This document shows positions 51,257 to 60,203 of a stretch of DNA of 64,000 nucleotides, one piece after another (the stretch's first letter is position 1; each line of letters opens with the position of its first letter). The notes below the pieces were generated by a model, which was not told where the DNA came from, ran no database searches, and saw nothing but the letters and a program-made list of their open reading frames with translations. Position numbers and translations under genes: made by a program. This DNA is from Sulfuricurvum kujiense DSM 16994 (GTDB lineage: Bacteria; Campylobacterota; Campylobacteria; Campylobacterales; Sulfurimonadaceae), in the NCBI RefSeq assembly GCF_000183725.1, contig NC_014762.1, positions 682,001-746,000 on the forward strand, written 5' to 3'.

Positions 51257-53281
51257 ATGCATGAGTCTCAAGCGGCCATATATATAGATCGCAATCGCAG
51301 CGGCTATGCGATAGGTTTGGCTATGTTCGAGCCGTACGGATTAAAAGGGTGGCTGTGTGAGGTTGATGCCGATTCTACCCATCCATACAGCGCGATCGAT
51401 CGGATACTTCATTTATTGTTTGTCACATCTTGTCGCCGCTTGATTATCGGAGCTACATCTCGGGCGATATTTGATGAAATTGAAAATAATTTTTCAATGT
51501 TTGATTATCATTATGATGCTCGATCGTTTGATACGCTCACGCAAAACACTCTCATAAAAAAAGTTTTTTCGCTCAATTCTTTACTGAGCCCGCTAGAGCA
51601 TCTTAGCCTGGAAAATAGGCCTTTATCTGCTCAGGCATTAGCACTCTTTTCGGATAACCTCGATAATGGTGAGACCAACACGTTTGCGCAACCGATGGTT
51701 TTGGAAACGTCGCAGTTAATGGAACTCGGCAACAATGCCCTTGAACAACTCGAAATGACAGCCGTCGATTCACGCCTTCCCAGTATTGCACGCCTTTTTT
51801 TAAATATGTCGACCCCTATGGGAAAACGGCTCGGACGGTTTCGGCTGTTTTTGCCGATTAGAGATATGAGAGAACTTAACAGACGCTACGACTGGATAGA
51901 AGCATTAAACCCTCACAGTATTTGGTTGAATGAGCGTCTGGGATTGATCGGAGACGTTGAACTGTTATGGTGGAAGCTTCAAAATCGGCACATAAGCGAT
52001 ATAGAATTGTTTTTGGGGTTAATGACCCAAATTATTGAGATCCAAAATTATTTCATAAAACATAAATTGGTCCGTATCCTCCCCTCTGAGACGTTGCTCG
52101 AGGGTTGGGATATCGAGCTGCGCAACCACCATGGTGAAAGCCAATGGCTGCAGAGCCAAATGCATTTTATGCAAATGACCATTGACTGGGTGGCACAAGT
52201 CGATGTCGCCGTTGCCTCCGCACAGGCCGCACAAAAATATGCATTGATCCGTCCGAGTATCGTGGAAACGAAAGATCAAAACTTTTTGCAGATGACTCAG
52301 CTGCGTCATTTATTGGTGGAAGAACAAAAAATTGCGTATATCCCTAATGATATTGTCATGGGGGATCGAGATTTCCTGGATCTGCCCTATCCTGAGACGG
52401 TCATGTTGGATTCGAGGGTACATGACGGTGCCAATATCCGCGGTGTATTGCTTTATGGAATCAATTCCAGCGGGAAATCGTCGTTAATGAAGAGTATCGG
52501 TATCGCCGTGACACTCGCACAAGCCGGTTTTTTTGTCCCCGCCAAGGCGATGAAATTTTCACTGTTTGACGGAGTCTATACCCGTATCCAATCGCGCGAT
52601 AATGTCGCCAAATCGCTCTCCACCTTCGGGGTTGAGATGCTGGAACTTAATACCATATTCAGCCGTTCTACACCGCGTTCGCTTGTATTGGGAGATGAGA
52701 TCAGCCACGGTACCGAAACCCTATCCGCGGTATCGATCGTAGCGAGTACGATCATGGAACTGAGTTCAAAAGGGTGTCTGTTTTTAATGACGACCCATCT
52801 GCATCAGCTCTCCATGATCAGCGAACTGAGCCGCTTGCGGGAGGTTGTTCATCTGCATCTAAGTGTCCGCTATGACGAAGAGAGTGATCGCCTCATCTAT
52901 GATCGGATTCTAAAATCGGGGCGGGGGAGCAGCGTATACGGTTTGGAGTTTGCCGAATCGCTTCATATGAATCCGAACTTTTTGCAAAATGCGAAGCGGT
53001 TACGAGAAAATCTGGCCAAAGAGTATGATGTCCTCGAGTTGGGTAATCAAAAAGAGTATATAAAACGGTACCGTGAAGTGGTTGCATGTGAATGTGTTAT
53101 CTGCGGCGCATTAGTGCGAAATATGCAGAAAAGTCCTGTTTCAAAAGAGCACCATCATCTTATAGCTTTGTGTGAAACCCATTCTCGTGCGATTTCACAA
53201 GGCAAAATCAAACTGCAAGGTTTTATAATGACCGCACAAGGTTTGCGTCTGGAGTATGAGACGCAGTTAAAAGAGGACTAA
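51257..53281 (+). CDS. MutS7-type protein: MutS ATPase with C-terminal HNH-like motif
   Basis: About 674 residues from ATG 51257. Residues 150-390 read as MutS lever and core (STPMGKRLGRFRLFLPIRD, LNRRYDWIEAL), with the ATPase at 395-600: Walker A GINSSGKSSLMK, Walker B SLVLGDEISHGTET, and LMTTHLHQL. The last 65 residues have C-x2-C-x-V-x-C-style CECVICGA followed by SKEHHHLIALCETH, like a compact HNH nuclease core. MutS with C-terminal HNH defines MutS7, known from octocoral mitochondria, giant viruses and some epsilonproteobacteria. The family is thought to combine mismatch recognition and nicking. No mutL is near. Confidence 0.8.
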   Translation: MHESQAAIYIDRNRSGYAIGLAMFEPYGLKGWLCEVDADSTHPYSAIDRILHLLFVTSCRRLIIGATSRAIFDEIENNFSMFDYHYDARSFDTLTQNTLIKKVFSLNSLLSPLEHLSLENRPLSAQALALFSDNLDNGETNTFAQPMVLETSQLMELGNNALEQLEMTAVDSRLPSIARLFLNMSTPMGKRLGRFRLFLPIRDMRELNRRYDWIEALNPHSIWLNERLGLIGDVELLWWKLQNRHISDIELFLGLMTQIIEIQNYFIKHKLVRILPSETLLEGWDIELRNHHGESQWLQSQMHFMQMTIDWVAQVDVAVASAQAAQKYALIRPSIVETKDQNFLQMTQLRHLLVEEQKIAYIPNDIVMGDRDFLDLPYPETVMLDSRVHDGANIRGVLLYGINSSGKSSLMKSIGIAVTLAQAGFFVPAKAMKFSLFDGVYTRIQSRDNVAKSLSTFGVEMLELNTIFSRSTPRSLVLGDEISHGTETLSAVSIVASTIMELSSKGCLFLMTTHLHQLSMISELSRLREVVHLHLSVRYDEESDRLIYDRILKSGRGSSVYGLEFAESLHMNPNFLQNAKRLRENLAKEYDVLELGNQKEYIKRYREVVACECVICGALVRNMQKSPVSKEHHHLIALCETHSRAISQGKIKLQGFIMTAQGLRLEYETQLKED

Positions 53282-53283
53282 AG

Positions 53284-54381
53284 TTGAACGTTATTGAATT
53301 ATTTAAAAAGCTTTTGGAATCGCCGAGCGTTACTCCTGAAGACGGCGGTATTTTTGAATTTCTGGAAGAGTATTTGGAAGGATTTACGACTATTCGAATC
53401 GATCGCGAAGGGGTAAAAAATCTTTTTGCCTATCGTACGTTTGGTGAGGGAAAACATCTTTGTTTCGCCGGGCATGTCGATGTCGTTCCCGCAGGGGAGG
53501 GGTGGGAGAGTGATCCGTTTATCGCAACCGAAAAAGACGGATACATCTACGCCCGCGGCGCACAGGATATGAAAAGCGGCGTTGCCGCTTTCGTCCAAGC
53601 ATTGAAAGAGACAGATACATTTGAGGGGACCTTGTCGGTTTTGCTCACCTCTGACGAGGAGGGACCGGCCAAATTCGGTACGGTAGAAGTATTGGCGTAT
53701 CTCAAAGAACATAATCTCCTCCCCGACGCCGTTATCGTAGCCGAACCGACGTGCGAAGTGCAATTCGGGGATGCGATCAAAGTCGGTCGTCGCGGATCGA
53801 TCAACGGAATCATCGAGATGATCGGGAAACAGGGACACGCGGCTTATCCGGAAAAAGCGATCAACCCGGTACATCAGATTGCCTCCGTGTTATCAAAAAT
53901 CGCGGGTGCTTTTTTGGATAACGGGGATGAATATTTCGCTCCGAGCCAAATCGTCATTACCGATATCCGTGCGGGGATCGAGACGACTAACGTCTCTCCC
54001 GGAAAACTGAAAATGATGTTTAACGTCCGCAATTCGACCCGTACCGATCAGGAGAAGATAAAATCCTTTATTGCGGAACAGATGGGAGAATTGGAGTATA
54101 CGTTGGCATTGGATCAGTCGGCCTATCCGTTTGTGACCGATGCCGATACGGAGATTGTACGAACTCTTTCAAACGCTATTGCCGATGTGTGCGGAAGGGT
54201 TCCGAAAAATTCTACGGCCGGAGGAACATCAGACGCGAGATTCATTGCGGCATACGAGATAGATGTTATTGAATTCGGCGTTATTAACGATACGATACAT
54301 GCCCCCAATGAGCGGACATCGATTGCGGAAGTGGAAAATCTTTATGCTGTTTTTACAAAGTTAATTAATAATTTTCGGTAA
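53284..54381 (+). CDS. dapE: Succinyl-diaminopimelate desuccinylase DapE
   Basis: 365 residues from TTG 53284, with AGAGGA upstream. Metal-binding motifs are CFAGHVDVVPAGEGW (His and Asp), ARGAQDMKSG, LTSDEEGPA (catalytic and metal Glu) and HAPNERTS. DapE cleaves N-succinyl-LL-diaminopimelate in lysine and peptidoglycan precursor synthesis. The start is three bases after the mutS7 stop, so they are probably one transcript. Confidence 0.95.
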   Translation: MNVIELFKKLLESPSVTPEDGGIFEFLEEYLEGFTTIRIDREGVKNLFAYRTFGEGKHLCFAGHVDVVPAGEGWESDPFIATEKDGYIYARGAQDMKSGVAAFVQALKETDTFEGTLSVLLTSDEEGPAKFGTVEVLAYLKEHNLLPDAVIVAEPTCEVQFGDAIKVGRRGSINGIIEMIGKQGHAAYPEKAINPVHQIASVLSKIAGAFLDNGDEYFAPSQIVITDIRAGIETTNVSPGKLKMMFNVRNSTRTDQEKIKSFIAEQMGELEYTLALDQSAYPFVTDADTEIVRTLSNAIADVCGRVPKNSTAGGTSDARFIAAYEIDVIEFGVINDTIHAPNERTSIAEVENLYAVFTKLINNFR

Positions 54382-54410
54382 AATTCCCCTTTACCAAAAA
54401 AAGGTCAAAA

Positions 54411-54806
54411 ATGAAAAAATTAGCTTTGTTAGCTTTTTTGGCGATAAATCTTTTTGCTGCGGAAGTTGCATGGAACGACACGTATGAGCAGGCTCAGGCC
54501 AAAGCAAAAAAAGAGTCTAAACCGCTTATGGTTTTAATAACGAGCGAACAGTGCCGATGGTGCCGAAAATTTGAAGCGACAACCCTTCAGGATGAGGATG
54601 TCATCACTAAACTGAATACAAAATTTGTGAGCGTTCATGTGACCCGCGATAAAAGTAATTATCCGAAAAATTTGACGGCTAAAATGGTTCCGATGCACTA
54701 CTTTTTGAACGGAGAAGGGAAAGTGATCTATTCTATTCCGGGGTACTGGCCTGCGGACGACTATCAATCCATTCTTGATGACGCATTGCGAAAAACTAAA
54801 AAATAA
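54411..54806 (+). CDS. Periplasmic thioredoxin-like protein
   Basis: 131 residues with a signal peptide (cut near LFAA-E). The thioredoxin-like fold has SEQCRWCRKFEATTL with a CxxC active site at about residues 43-46, and MVPMHYFLNGEGK for the cis-Pro strand. It belongs to the DUF255/thioredoxin_7 type of secreted proteins. Its disulfide partner is unknown. Weak Shine-Dalgarno (AAAGG) precedes the ATG. Confidence 0.85.
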   Translation: MKKLALLAFLAINLFAAEVAWNDTYEQAQAKAKKESKPLMVLITSEQCRWCRKFEATTLQDEDVITKLNTKFVSVHVTRDKSNYPKNLTAKMVPMHYFLNGEGKVIYSIPGYWPADDYQSILDDALRKTKK

Positions 54807-54815
54807 AGGAAAAAT

Positions 54816-55187
54816 ATGAAAAGTATACAAACCCCTAACGCTCCTGCGGCTATCGGACCTTATTCTCAGGCGATAATCGCAAACGGCATGGTATTTACCT
54901 CCGGACAGATTGCCCTTAAACCTTCCGGTGAAATGCTTGAAGGGGATGTAAAAGAGCAATGTGCTCAAGTGCTTTCAAATTTGAAAGCGGTTTTGGAAGC
55001 ATCGGGAAGTTCTTTGGATAAAGTTGTTAAAACAACCATCTTTTTGGCGGATATGGATGATTTCTCAGCCGTAAATGCTATTTATGCGGATGCGTTCAGA
55101 GATCATAAGCCTGTGCGCTCTACGGTTGCCGTAAAAACGTTACCTAAAAATGCACTTGTTGAGATTGATGCGATTGCATTAATCTAA
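54816..55187 (+). CDS. ridA: RidA-family 2-iminobutanoate/2-iminopropanoate deaminase
   Basis: 123 residues with the RidA signatures [20 protein letters not shown] and [22 protein letters not shown], including the Arg near residue 104. RidA removes reactive enamine/imine intermediates made by PLP enzymes. It follows the thioredoxin-like gene by nine bases. Terminal hairpin CAGGGACA-AG-TGTCCCTG lies 40 bases further on. Confidence 0.95.
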   Translation: MKSIQTPNAPAAIGPYSQAIIANGMVFTSGQIALKPSGEMLEGDVKEQCAQVLSNLKAVLEASGSSLDKVVKTTIFLADMDDFSAVNAIYADAFRDHKPVRSTVAVKTLPKNALVEIDAIALI

Positions 55188-55226
55188 CCGATATTACGCA
55201 CTTCCCGGGTCTAGCCGGCAAAGTAA

Positions 55227-55244
55227 CAGGGACAAGTGTCCCTG
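55227..55244. repeat. Perfect palindrome CAGGGACA-AG-TGTCCCTG
   Basis: An 8-base inverted repeat with a two-base spacer lies in the 207 bases after ridA. It has no T tract on either side, so it may be a dispersed repeat unit or a weak terminator; copies elsewhere cannot be seen in this window. Confidence 0.5.
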
Positions 55245-55277
55245 CCTCCTCAAAAAACATCAGATACTAACATTTTT

Positions 55278-55311
55278 TTGCAACATACTTGCAACACTAA
55301 CGCGACATAAT
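55278..55311 (+). promoter_or_regulatory. Tandem 8-base repeats before a -10 (OmpR/PhoB-like operator)
   Basis: TTGCAACA occurs at 55278-55285 and again at 55289-55296, an 11-base period (one helical turn). A -10-like CATAAT follows at 55306-55311. Tandem sites overlapping the -35 region are the usual arrangement for OmpR/PhoB-family activators. Confidence 0.5.
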
Positions 55312-55334
55312 ACATCCACAACGATATTTACTAC

Positions 55335-55363
55335 TTTATTCTTCCTTCCCAAGGCAGAATAAA
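55335..55363 (+). other. Leader hairpin before the sensor remnant
   Basis: TTTATTC (55335-55341) and GAATAAA (55357-55363) pair, with an inner CCTT/AAGG stem and CCC loop. It lies between the putative promoter and the 51-residue ORF. A T run (ATTTTTTA) follows within ten bases, so it could be an attenuator. Confidence 0.4.
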
Positions 55364-55394
55364 TATTAATTTTTTAAATGTTTGGATAAAAAAA

Positions 55395-55550
55395 ATGGAA
55401 GAAAAAAAATTAATCACGAACAAAAAATTATTTTTGCGAGTGCTATTTATCTATTTTTTTATTGCGCTTGTAGTCGGATATTCGACTAGCCTTTACCTAA
55501 AAAAGGAAGTGCTGAACAAGCTGATTGAAGACAATGCAAATTATAAATAG
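55395..55550 (+). pseudogene. Truncated N-terminus of a haem-sensor paralogue
   Basis: An ORF of 51 residues, MEEKKLITNKKLF then a hydrophobic membrane helix and LKKEVLNKLIEDNANYK, then TAG. It aligns with the first 50 residues of the sensor at 57705 (MEERKLITNKRLF ... MALNNLAEDDAEK), including the start context. The sensing and PAS parts are missing. It overlaps the propeller gene by 17 bases. It is probably a remnant of a duplicated sensor gene, but a small membrane peptide with its own role is possible. Confidence 0.7.
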
Positions 55551-57654
55551 ATTAAAAATAGAATCTTCAGTTCTAAATATCTATAGAAGTTCTGATACGT
55601 TACTCGTTTTGGATCAGAACGGAAATTTGCACACTTTTCAAGACAGTTGTTCCTATATCGGTACAACCAGATTGTTTGAACGGGATATTGAATTACATAG
55701 ACATGCAAAAGCAACATCATTTTCAAATGGCGATTTATTTTTTTATCCTGAACCTGATTCCTATTCAGGAAGTGTTTTTAGCACGATGGATTCTCCTCCT
55801 TTCATTCAATCCACAATTGCAGAGCATAGTGCTCCTGTCGAAGTGAGTACTTTTAGCGAAGATGTCGGCCTTTTTGCTACCGGTGCGGCAGATGGTAGAG
55901 CTTATATTTATGATGCCGATACAATGAAATATATTATTGCATTGCCTCCTAAACCCGATTATATATCCAATTTAACTTTTTCAAATGTGAACAAATATTT
56001 GCTAAGCAGCTCATTTGATCATACAAATACTCTTTATAATATCCAGATGGCGGTAGTTCAAAGTTCATTTATAACCACTGATGTTTTAGAAGCAGCCTTA
56101 TTTATACGAAATGAAAAATACATTTATTATATTCTTCGAAACGGTGCATCCTGTATCTATGATATACAAGCACAAAAAGTCGAGAGTGAAAACAATTTGT
56201 TTCCGTCATGGCCGACAACTTTAGTTGCCATAAATGAGTCGCCGTATGTTATCGTTGGAACAAAATCCAATAAAATTTATGTTGTAAATCATGATACGAA
56301 TTCAATAGAATTTTCAATAACACTTTCATTCAAAGAGGTTTCAGCACTTAAGATATATAACAATTTACTGTACATCGGGTCATGTGACGGTGATATACAA
56401 GTTGTCGATTTGGATGCTTATAAAGACCAGTTTATTCTTGCTACAAAGTTAAAAAACTTTGCCAATGCAAACAAATATATAGAAAAAAATATATTTTTGC
56501 AGTTGAATCCGCTGTATGCGAAAACGCTTTTGCAAAATTGGGACCAAGTAGTCGTTAAAATAATTGATGTTATTGCACAAAAAGAAAATGTAAAGGTAGA
56601 AGAACTAGTGCAGCCTTATTTGCAATTTGATGAGTGTAAAAAATTATATGATGCGATACTGTTAAACGAAACGTATATATTTTTATTATACGACGCTATT
56701 GAAAATAGAAATTTTGCACAAGCTTATTCAATAGTACAAAAATTACCGTTTTTAAACGTTGCTACGCCGTTTATGCAATTAGAAAAACATTGGAATAATA
56801 CCTATATAAAGGTCAAAGAAAATGTGAGAAAGGATCCTATCCGGGCGCAAAAATCGGCAGAAATGTTATTGTTGCCATTCTTTAAAGTCCCATCCAAAAA
56901 AGAAATGATAATGTTTCTTCTAAAATCCCCTCAACTTGTATTTGAATCCGAACTGGCTGTAAAAGAAAAAAAATTCGAACATTACTTCAATCTATGCAGA
57001 ACCTATCCTGTTTTAGCCGAAACGTCATTATATGAAAAAGTGATCAAATTCGGAAAAAATGTAGTCGTACAACTCGAGATGGCCATAAAAGAGTTCGATA
57101 TACAAAAGACAACGGAGCTGTCGGAATTTTTAGAAGATTTTCCTATGTATAGAAGAGATGCGAAAAAAGCAAAAACATTTTTATCGGATTTTAAAGAATA
57201 TGAAGACTATTTAAACGAAAAAGATTTTATAAAAGCGTGCGAGATGACTTTCATAAATCCGAGCTTATCCGAACATCCAAAATATAAAACCATAGAAAAC
57301 AGCTTTTTGTCTGTTGCCAATAAAGCACAAGTTTATGCGATTTCCGGTGATGCGAAGGAGGCTTTGGAATTGCTAGGTAAATTTTGGCAAATAGATCATT
57401 TTAAATCAAAAATAGCAAATATTGCCAAACTTGCCTATATAAATGAGATGTACAAATATAAAAACGTTACTACGGTAGACTGGTCGAAAAGTATTAGCGC
57501 TTATTTGATCCGATACGGCAGTGACGATTATATGAAAAAAAGGTTAGAAGAGATGGGACTGATATCAATTTATGAGGAATGCAAATTAAAAGTAGAAAAA
57601 AAAGGTTATAAAAATTTCAAACTCTCCGGAAGTTTGCTCATAAAAAAAGTGTGA
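55534..57654 (+). CDS. WD40-like beta-propeller protein with helical C-terminus
   Basis: About 706 residues from ATG 55534 (a TTG at 55525 is possible). The first 300 residues show propeller-like repeats, with blade fragments such as SSDTLLVLDQNGNLHTF, EDVGLFATGAADGRAYIYDADT, KYLLSSSFDHTNTLYNI, SPYVIVGTKSNKIYVVNHDT and NNLLYIGSCDGDIQVVDLD. The rest is helical and unrecognised. No signal peptide or membrane helix is seen, so it should be cytoplasmic. Base composition looks AT-richer than flanking genes. It overlaps the sensor remnant and is followed by a full-length sensor, which suggests a sensor/propeller pair. Confidence 0.8.
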   Translation: MQIINRLKIESSVLNIYRSSDTLLVLDQNGNLHTFQDSCSYIGTTRLFERDIELHRHAKATSFSNGDLFFYPEPDSYSGSVFSTMDSPPFIQSTIAEHSAPVEVSTFSEDVGLFATGAADGRAYIYDADTMKYIIALPPKPDYISNLTFSNVNKYLLSSSFDHTNTLYNIQMAVVQSSFITTDVLEAALFIRNEKYIYYILRNGASCIYDIQAQKVESENNLFPSWPTTLVAINESPYVIVGTKSNKIYVVNHDTNSIEFSITLSFKEVSALKIYNNLLYIGSCDGDIQVVDLDAYKDQFILATKLKNFANANKYIEKNIFLQLNPLYAKTLLQNWDQVVVKIIDVIAQKENVKVEELVQPYLQFDECKKLYDAILLNETYIFLLYDAIENRNFAQAYSIVQKLPFLNVATPFMQLEKHWNNTYIKVKENVRKDPIRAQKSAEMLLLPFFKVPSKKEMIMFLLKSPQLVFESELAVKEKKFEHYFNLCRTYPVLAETSLYEKVIKFGKNVVVQLEMAIKEFDIQKTTELSEFLEDFPMYRRDAKKAKTFLSDFKEYEDYLNEKDFIKACEMTFINPSLSEHPKYKTIENSFLSVANKAQVYAISGDAKEALELLGKFWQIDHFKSKIANIAKLAYINEMYKYKNVTTVDWSKSISAYLIRYGSDDYMKKRLEEMGLISIYEECKLKVEKKGYKNFKLSGSLLIKKV

Positions 57655-57704
57655 TACACGGATCAGAATGATATTGAATTTAAAAAGATTGCAAAGGGAT
57701 AAAA

Positions 57705-59249
57705 ATGGAAGAAAGAAAGTTGATCACTAATAAAAGATTATTTTTTAAAATTATCTTTGTGATGCTTGCTATCGGTGTGGTATTCGCATACTTTTCAAGC
57801 AGCTATATGAGAGAAATGGCACTCAATAATTTAGCTGAAGACGATGCTGAAAAGACAAGTGAATTAGCATTTGAAGTTCTGTATACGAAAATGCAGGAAG
57901 GATGGTCTCGAGAAGACTTATACAAGATCACAAATCGCTTGAACCGATTGAAACCCGGTCTTGAAATCAAAACGTACCGAAGCCCTTTGGTAGAAGCACT
58001 TTTCGGTAAAGTTGAATCGGAGCAGGCTAAGCTGCATGATCCTCTGATACAAAAAGCGTTAAAAGGGGAGACCCTTTTTATTACAACCGATGATAAAAAA
58101 ATTCGGTATTTGCGCCCTATGATAGTAAAAGAGGAGTGTATTACCTGTCACTATAATACAAAAGTAGGGGATGTAAATGGGATTATAGACATGACGTTTT
58201 TGCCGAACGACATAAAAATCCCGTTGGATAGCATCATTACGTACTTTTTGATTTTCACGATCGTAGCAATTATTGCGACATTTTTTATCTTTCAATTTTT
58301 AATGACGCGAATATTTATAAATCCTATAGCCATTTTTGTACAGGCTATTAAAAATGTAAAAGAGAAACAAAATTTTGCAGAGGGGATTACGTGCGCCCCA
58401 AAAACATATGAAATCCATATATTGGAGAAAACATTTAATGAACTGTTATCAAAAATAAACGAAACGCTTGAAGAATTACGTGCTAAAAACAGAATGCTTG
58501 AAGAGCATAAAAAAGCGATAGACAAATCGACGATTGTGTCAAAGGCGGATTTAAAAGGGATAATAACGTATGTGAACGATAAGTTTTGTGAGATATCGGG
58601 ATATACAAGAGAAGAACTGGTAGGGAAGAATCATAATATTGTTCGATCGCCGAATGTGCCGAAAGAGGTGTTCAAAGAGCTATGGGAGACGATTTCGCAT
58701 AAAAATACATGGAGAGGAGTAGTAGAAAACAGAGCTAAAAACGGAGAGAGTTATTTCGTACAGGCGACGATAATGCCTATTTTAGACGAGAATGACGAGA
58801 TAGTGGAGTACATAGGGATACGACAGGATATCACGGAACTGCAAAAACTTCAGTTTAAAGAGATAAACGATAGCGTCGATCAGGCACTTGACATTCACTT
58901 TCAAGAGATAGTGGAGTTTATTCCGGTGAGTGCCGTTATTGTCGATCAAAATTCTATTATACGCTTTTCCAATACAATTTTTAACGGTCGATTTTCGTAT
59001 TTGAGCCATGAAGAGATTGCCTTGGACTCACTCTTTTTACAGAAAGAGGGCTATGTATCGAACAACTCGGTTTTAGACTGGAAAGATATTAGCTCGGATT
59101 TTCAAGATAGCTGCAGACAAAAAGTTTTAGTCAATATTTTGGATAAAGAGAACGAATTTTATATTTATATAAACAAGTTGAATGTAGATGATTATTATTT
59201 GATTTTGCTTGTTGACATAGATAGTAATGAATATATCTTCGTACAGTAA
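57705..59249 (+). CDS. Membrane PAS sensor with periplasmic haem-c (DUF3365-like) domain
   Basis: 514 residues. A membrane helix (about 14-32) precedes a periplasmic domain with KEECITCHYNTKVGDVNGII, a CxxCH haem c site in a DUF3365/Tll0287-like context. A second helix (about 176-200) and HAMP-like linker lead to a PAS domain (SKADLKGIITYVNDKFCEISGYTREELVGK, PMPILDENDEIVEYIGIRQD-like ending) and a second PAS-like part. No histidine kinase, GGDEF or methyl-accepting domain follows, so the output is unknown. It probably senses redox state or a gas. A shortened copy of its N-terminus lies at 55395, and the propeller gene directly precedes it by 50 bases. Confidence 0.85.
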   Translation: MEERKLITNKRLFFKIIFVMLAIGVVFAYFSSSYMREMALNNLAEDDAEKTSELAFEVLYTKMQEGWSREDLYKITNRLNRLKPGLEIKTYRSPLVEALFGKVESEQAKLHDPLIQKALKGETLFITTDDKKIRYLRPMIVKEECITCHYNTKVGDVNGIIDMTFLPNDIKIPLDSIITYFLIFTIVAIIATFFIFQFLMTRIFINPIAIFVQAIKNVKEKQNFAEGITCAPKTYEIHILEKTFNELLSKINETLEELRAKNRMLEEHKKAIDKSTIVSKADLKGIITYVNDKFCEISGYTREELVGKNHNIVRSPNVPKEVFKELWETISHKNTWRGVVENRAKNGESYFVQATIMPILDENDEIVEYIGIRQDITELQKLQFKEINDSVDQALDIHFQEIVEFIPVSAVIVDQNSIIRFSNTIFNGRFSYLSHEEIALDSLFLQKEGYVSNNSVLDWKDISSDFQDSCRQKVLVNILDKENEFYIYINKLNVDDYYLILLVDIDSNEYIFVQ

Positions 59250-59390
59250 AGATACGGTAGAATTAAAATATTTAAATCGGTAGATGGATAAAATAAGTGA
59301 TTTTCTTGTGTCTTGAAGAGGATTCGTAGTGAAATTAAAGCGCAATTGTACCGATAGTACATCTACGCATGCATCAAATACTGCATTTTA

Positions 59391-59420
59391 ATTTAAGCTT
59401 AAATAAACGTTGGCTATAAT
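59391..59420 (+). promoter_or_regulatory. rplU promoter with upstream palindrome
   Basis: TATAAT at 59415-59420, in TTGGCTATAAT, lies about 40 bases before rplU. The perfect 14-base palindrome ATTTAAGCTTAAAT spans 59391-59404, just where a -35 would be. It may be only A/T-rich DNA. The remaining 59250-59390 stretch shows no gene. Confidence 0.6.
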
Positions 59421-59457
59421 TCGCCACTTTTTGTAGACTTGTAAGTAAGGAACGCTA

Positions 59458-59766
59458 ATGTACGCAATTATCAAAAACGGCGGAAAACAGTATAAAGTTC
59501 AAGAGGGTGATATCCTTTTGTTCGATAAAATGGGACTTGAGCCTAAAACCACCGTCGAAATCAAAGAAGTTCTTGCCGTGAATAACGGTGAACTTAAAAC
59601 CGGTACCCCATTTGTAAGCGGTGCTGTTGTTACTGCTGAGGTTATCAATGAAGGTCGTGACCGTAAAGTCGTGATCTACAAAAAACGTCGTCGTAAAGAC
59701 AGTAAATTGAAACGTGGTTTCAGAAGAGATCACACACGCGTTCGCATCGTTAAGATCGCTGCGTAA
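59458..59766 (+). CDS. rplU: 50S ribosomal protein L21
   Basis: 102 residues. [18 protein letters not shown] at the start and [13 protein letters not shown] at the end are L21 signatures, with [18 protein letters not shown] as the basic tail. AAGGAA lies eight bases before the ATG. It is followed by rpmA, as in almost all bacteria. Confidence 0.97.
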   Translation: MYAIIKNGGKQYKVQEGDILLFDKMGLEPKTTVEIKEVLAVNNGELKTGTPFVSGAVVTAEVINEGRDRKVVIYKKRRRKDSKLKRGFRRDHTRVRIVKIAA

Positions 59767-59789
59767 TTATTTTAAAGTAGGAGGACAGC

Positions 59790-60047
59790 ATGGCTCATAA
59801 GAAAGGTCAGGGTAGTACACAGAATAACCGCGACTCAGCGGGACGTAGACTCGGTGTCAAAAAATACGGTGGTGAATTCGTAAGAGCGGGTAATATCGTT
59901 ATCCGTCAACGCGGAACAAAAGTTCACCCGGGTAAAAACATGGGTATGGGTAAAGACCACACATTGTATGCGTTGGTTGACGGTGTCGTTGCGTTCGAAC
60001 GTAAAGACAAAACACGCAAGCAAGTTTCTATCATCCCTGCCGCTTAA
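59790..60047 (+). CDS. rpmA: 50S ribosomal protein L27
   Basis: 85 residues starting [22 protein letters not shown] with [25 protein letters not shown], all canonical L27. There is no cleavable N-terminal extension of the Firmicutes type. A hairpin terminator follows 18 bases after the stop. Confidence 0.97.
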   Translation: MAHKKGQGSTQNNRDSAGRRLGVKKYGGEFVRAGNIVIRQRGTKVHPGKNMGMGKDHTLYALVDGVVAFERKDKTRKQVSIIPAA

Positions 60048-60065
60048 TTTTCTCAAAAGACTTAC

Positions 60066-60086
60066 ATCGGGCTTTCGCCCGATTTT
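60066..60086 (+). terminator. Rho-independent terminator after rpmA
   Basis: ATCGGGC (60066-60072), loop TTTC, GCCCGAT (60077-60083), then a T-run. This 7-base GC-rich stem separates rplU-rpmA from the obgE unit. Confidence 0.85.
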
Positions 60087-60203
60087 GAACCCATTTCCAA
60101 AATTATCTTTTTAATTGTGTACTTTTATTAGGAAGTATAGTATTAAGCAAATAATAGTTGTCTTGTTACGAGGCAAATATTTAAAACAACTTGAAGGACA
60201 TCC

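Noticed and set aside
55525-55533. TTG start for the propeller gene
   Set aside because: ATG 55534 lies three codons further in the same frame and is the more usual start; neither has a strong ribosome site, so this stays uncertain.
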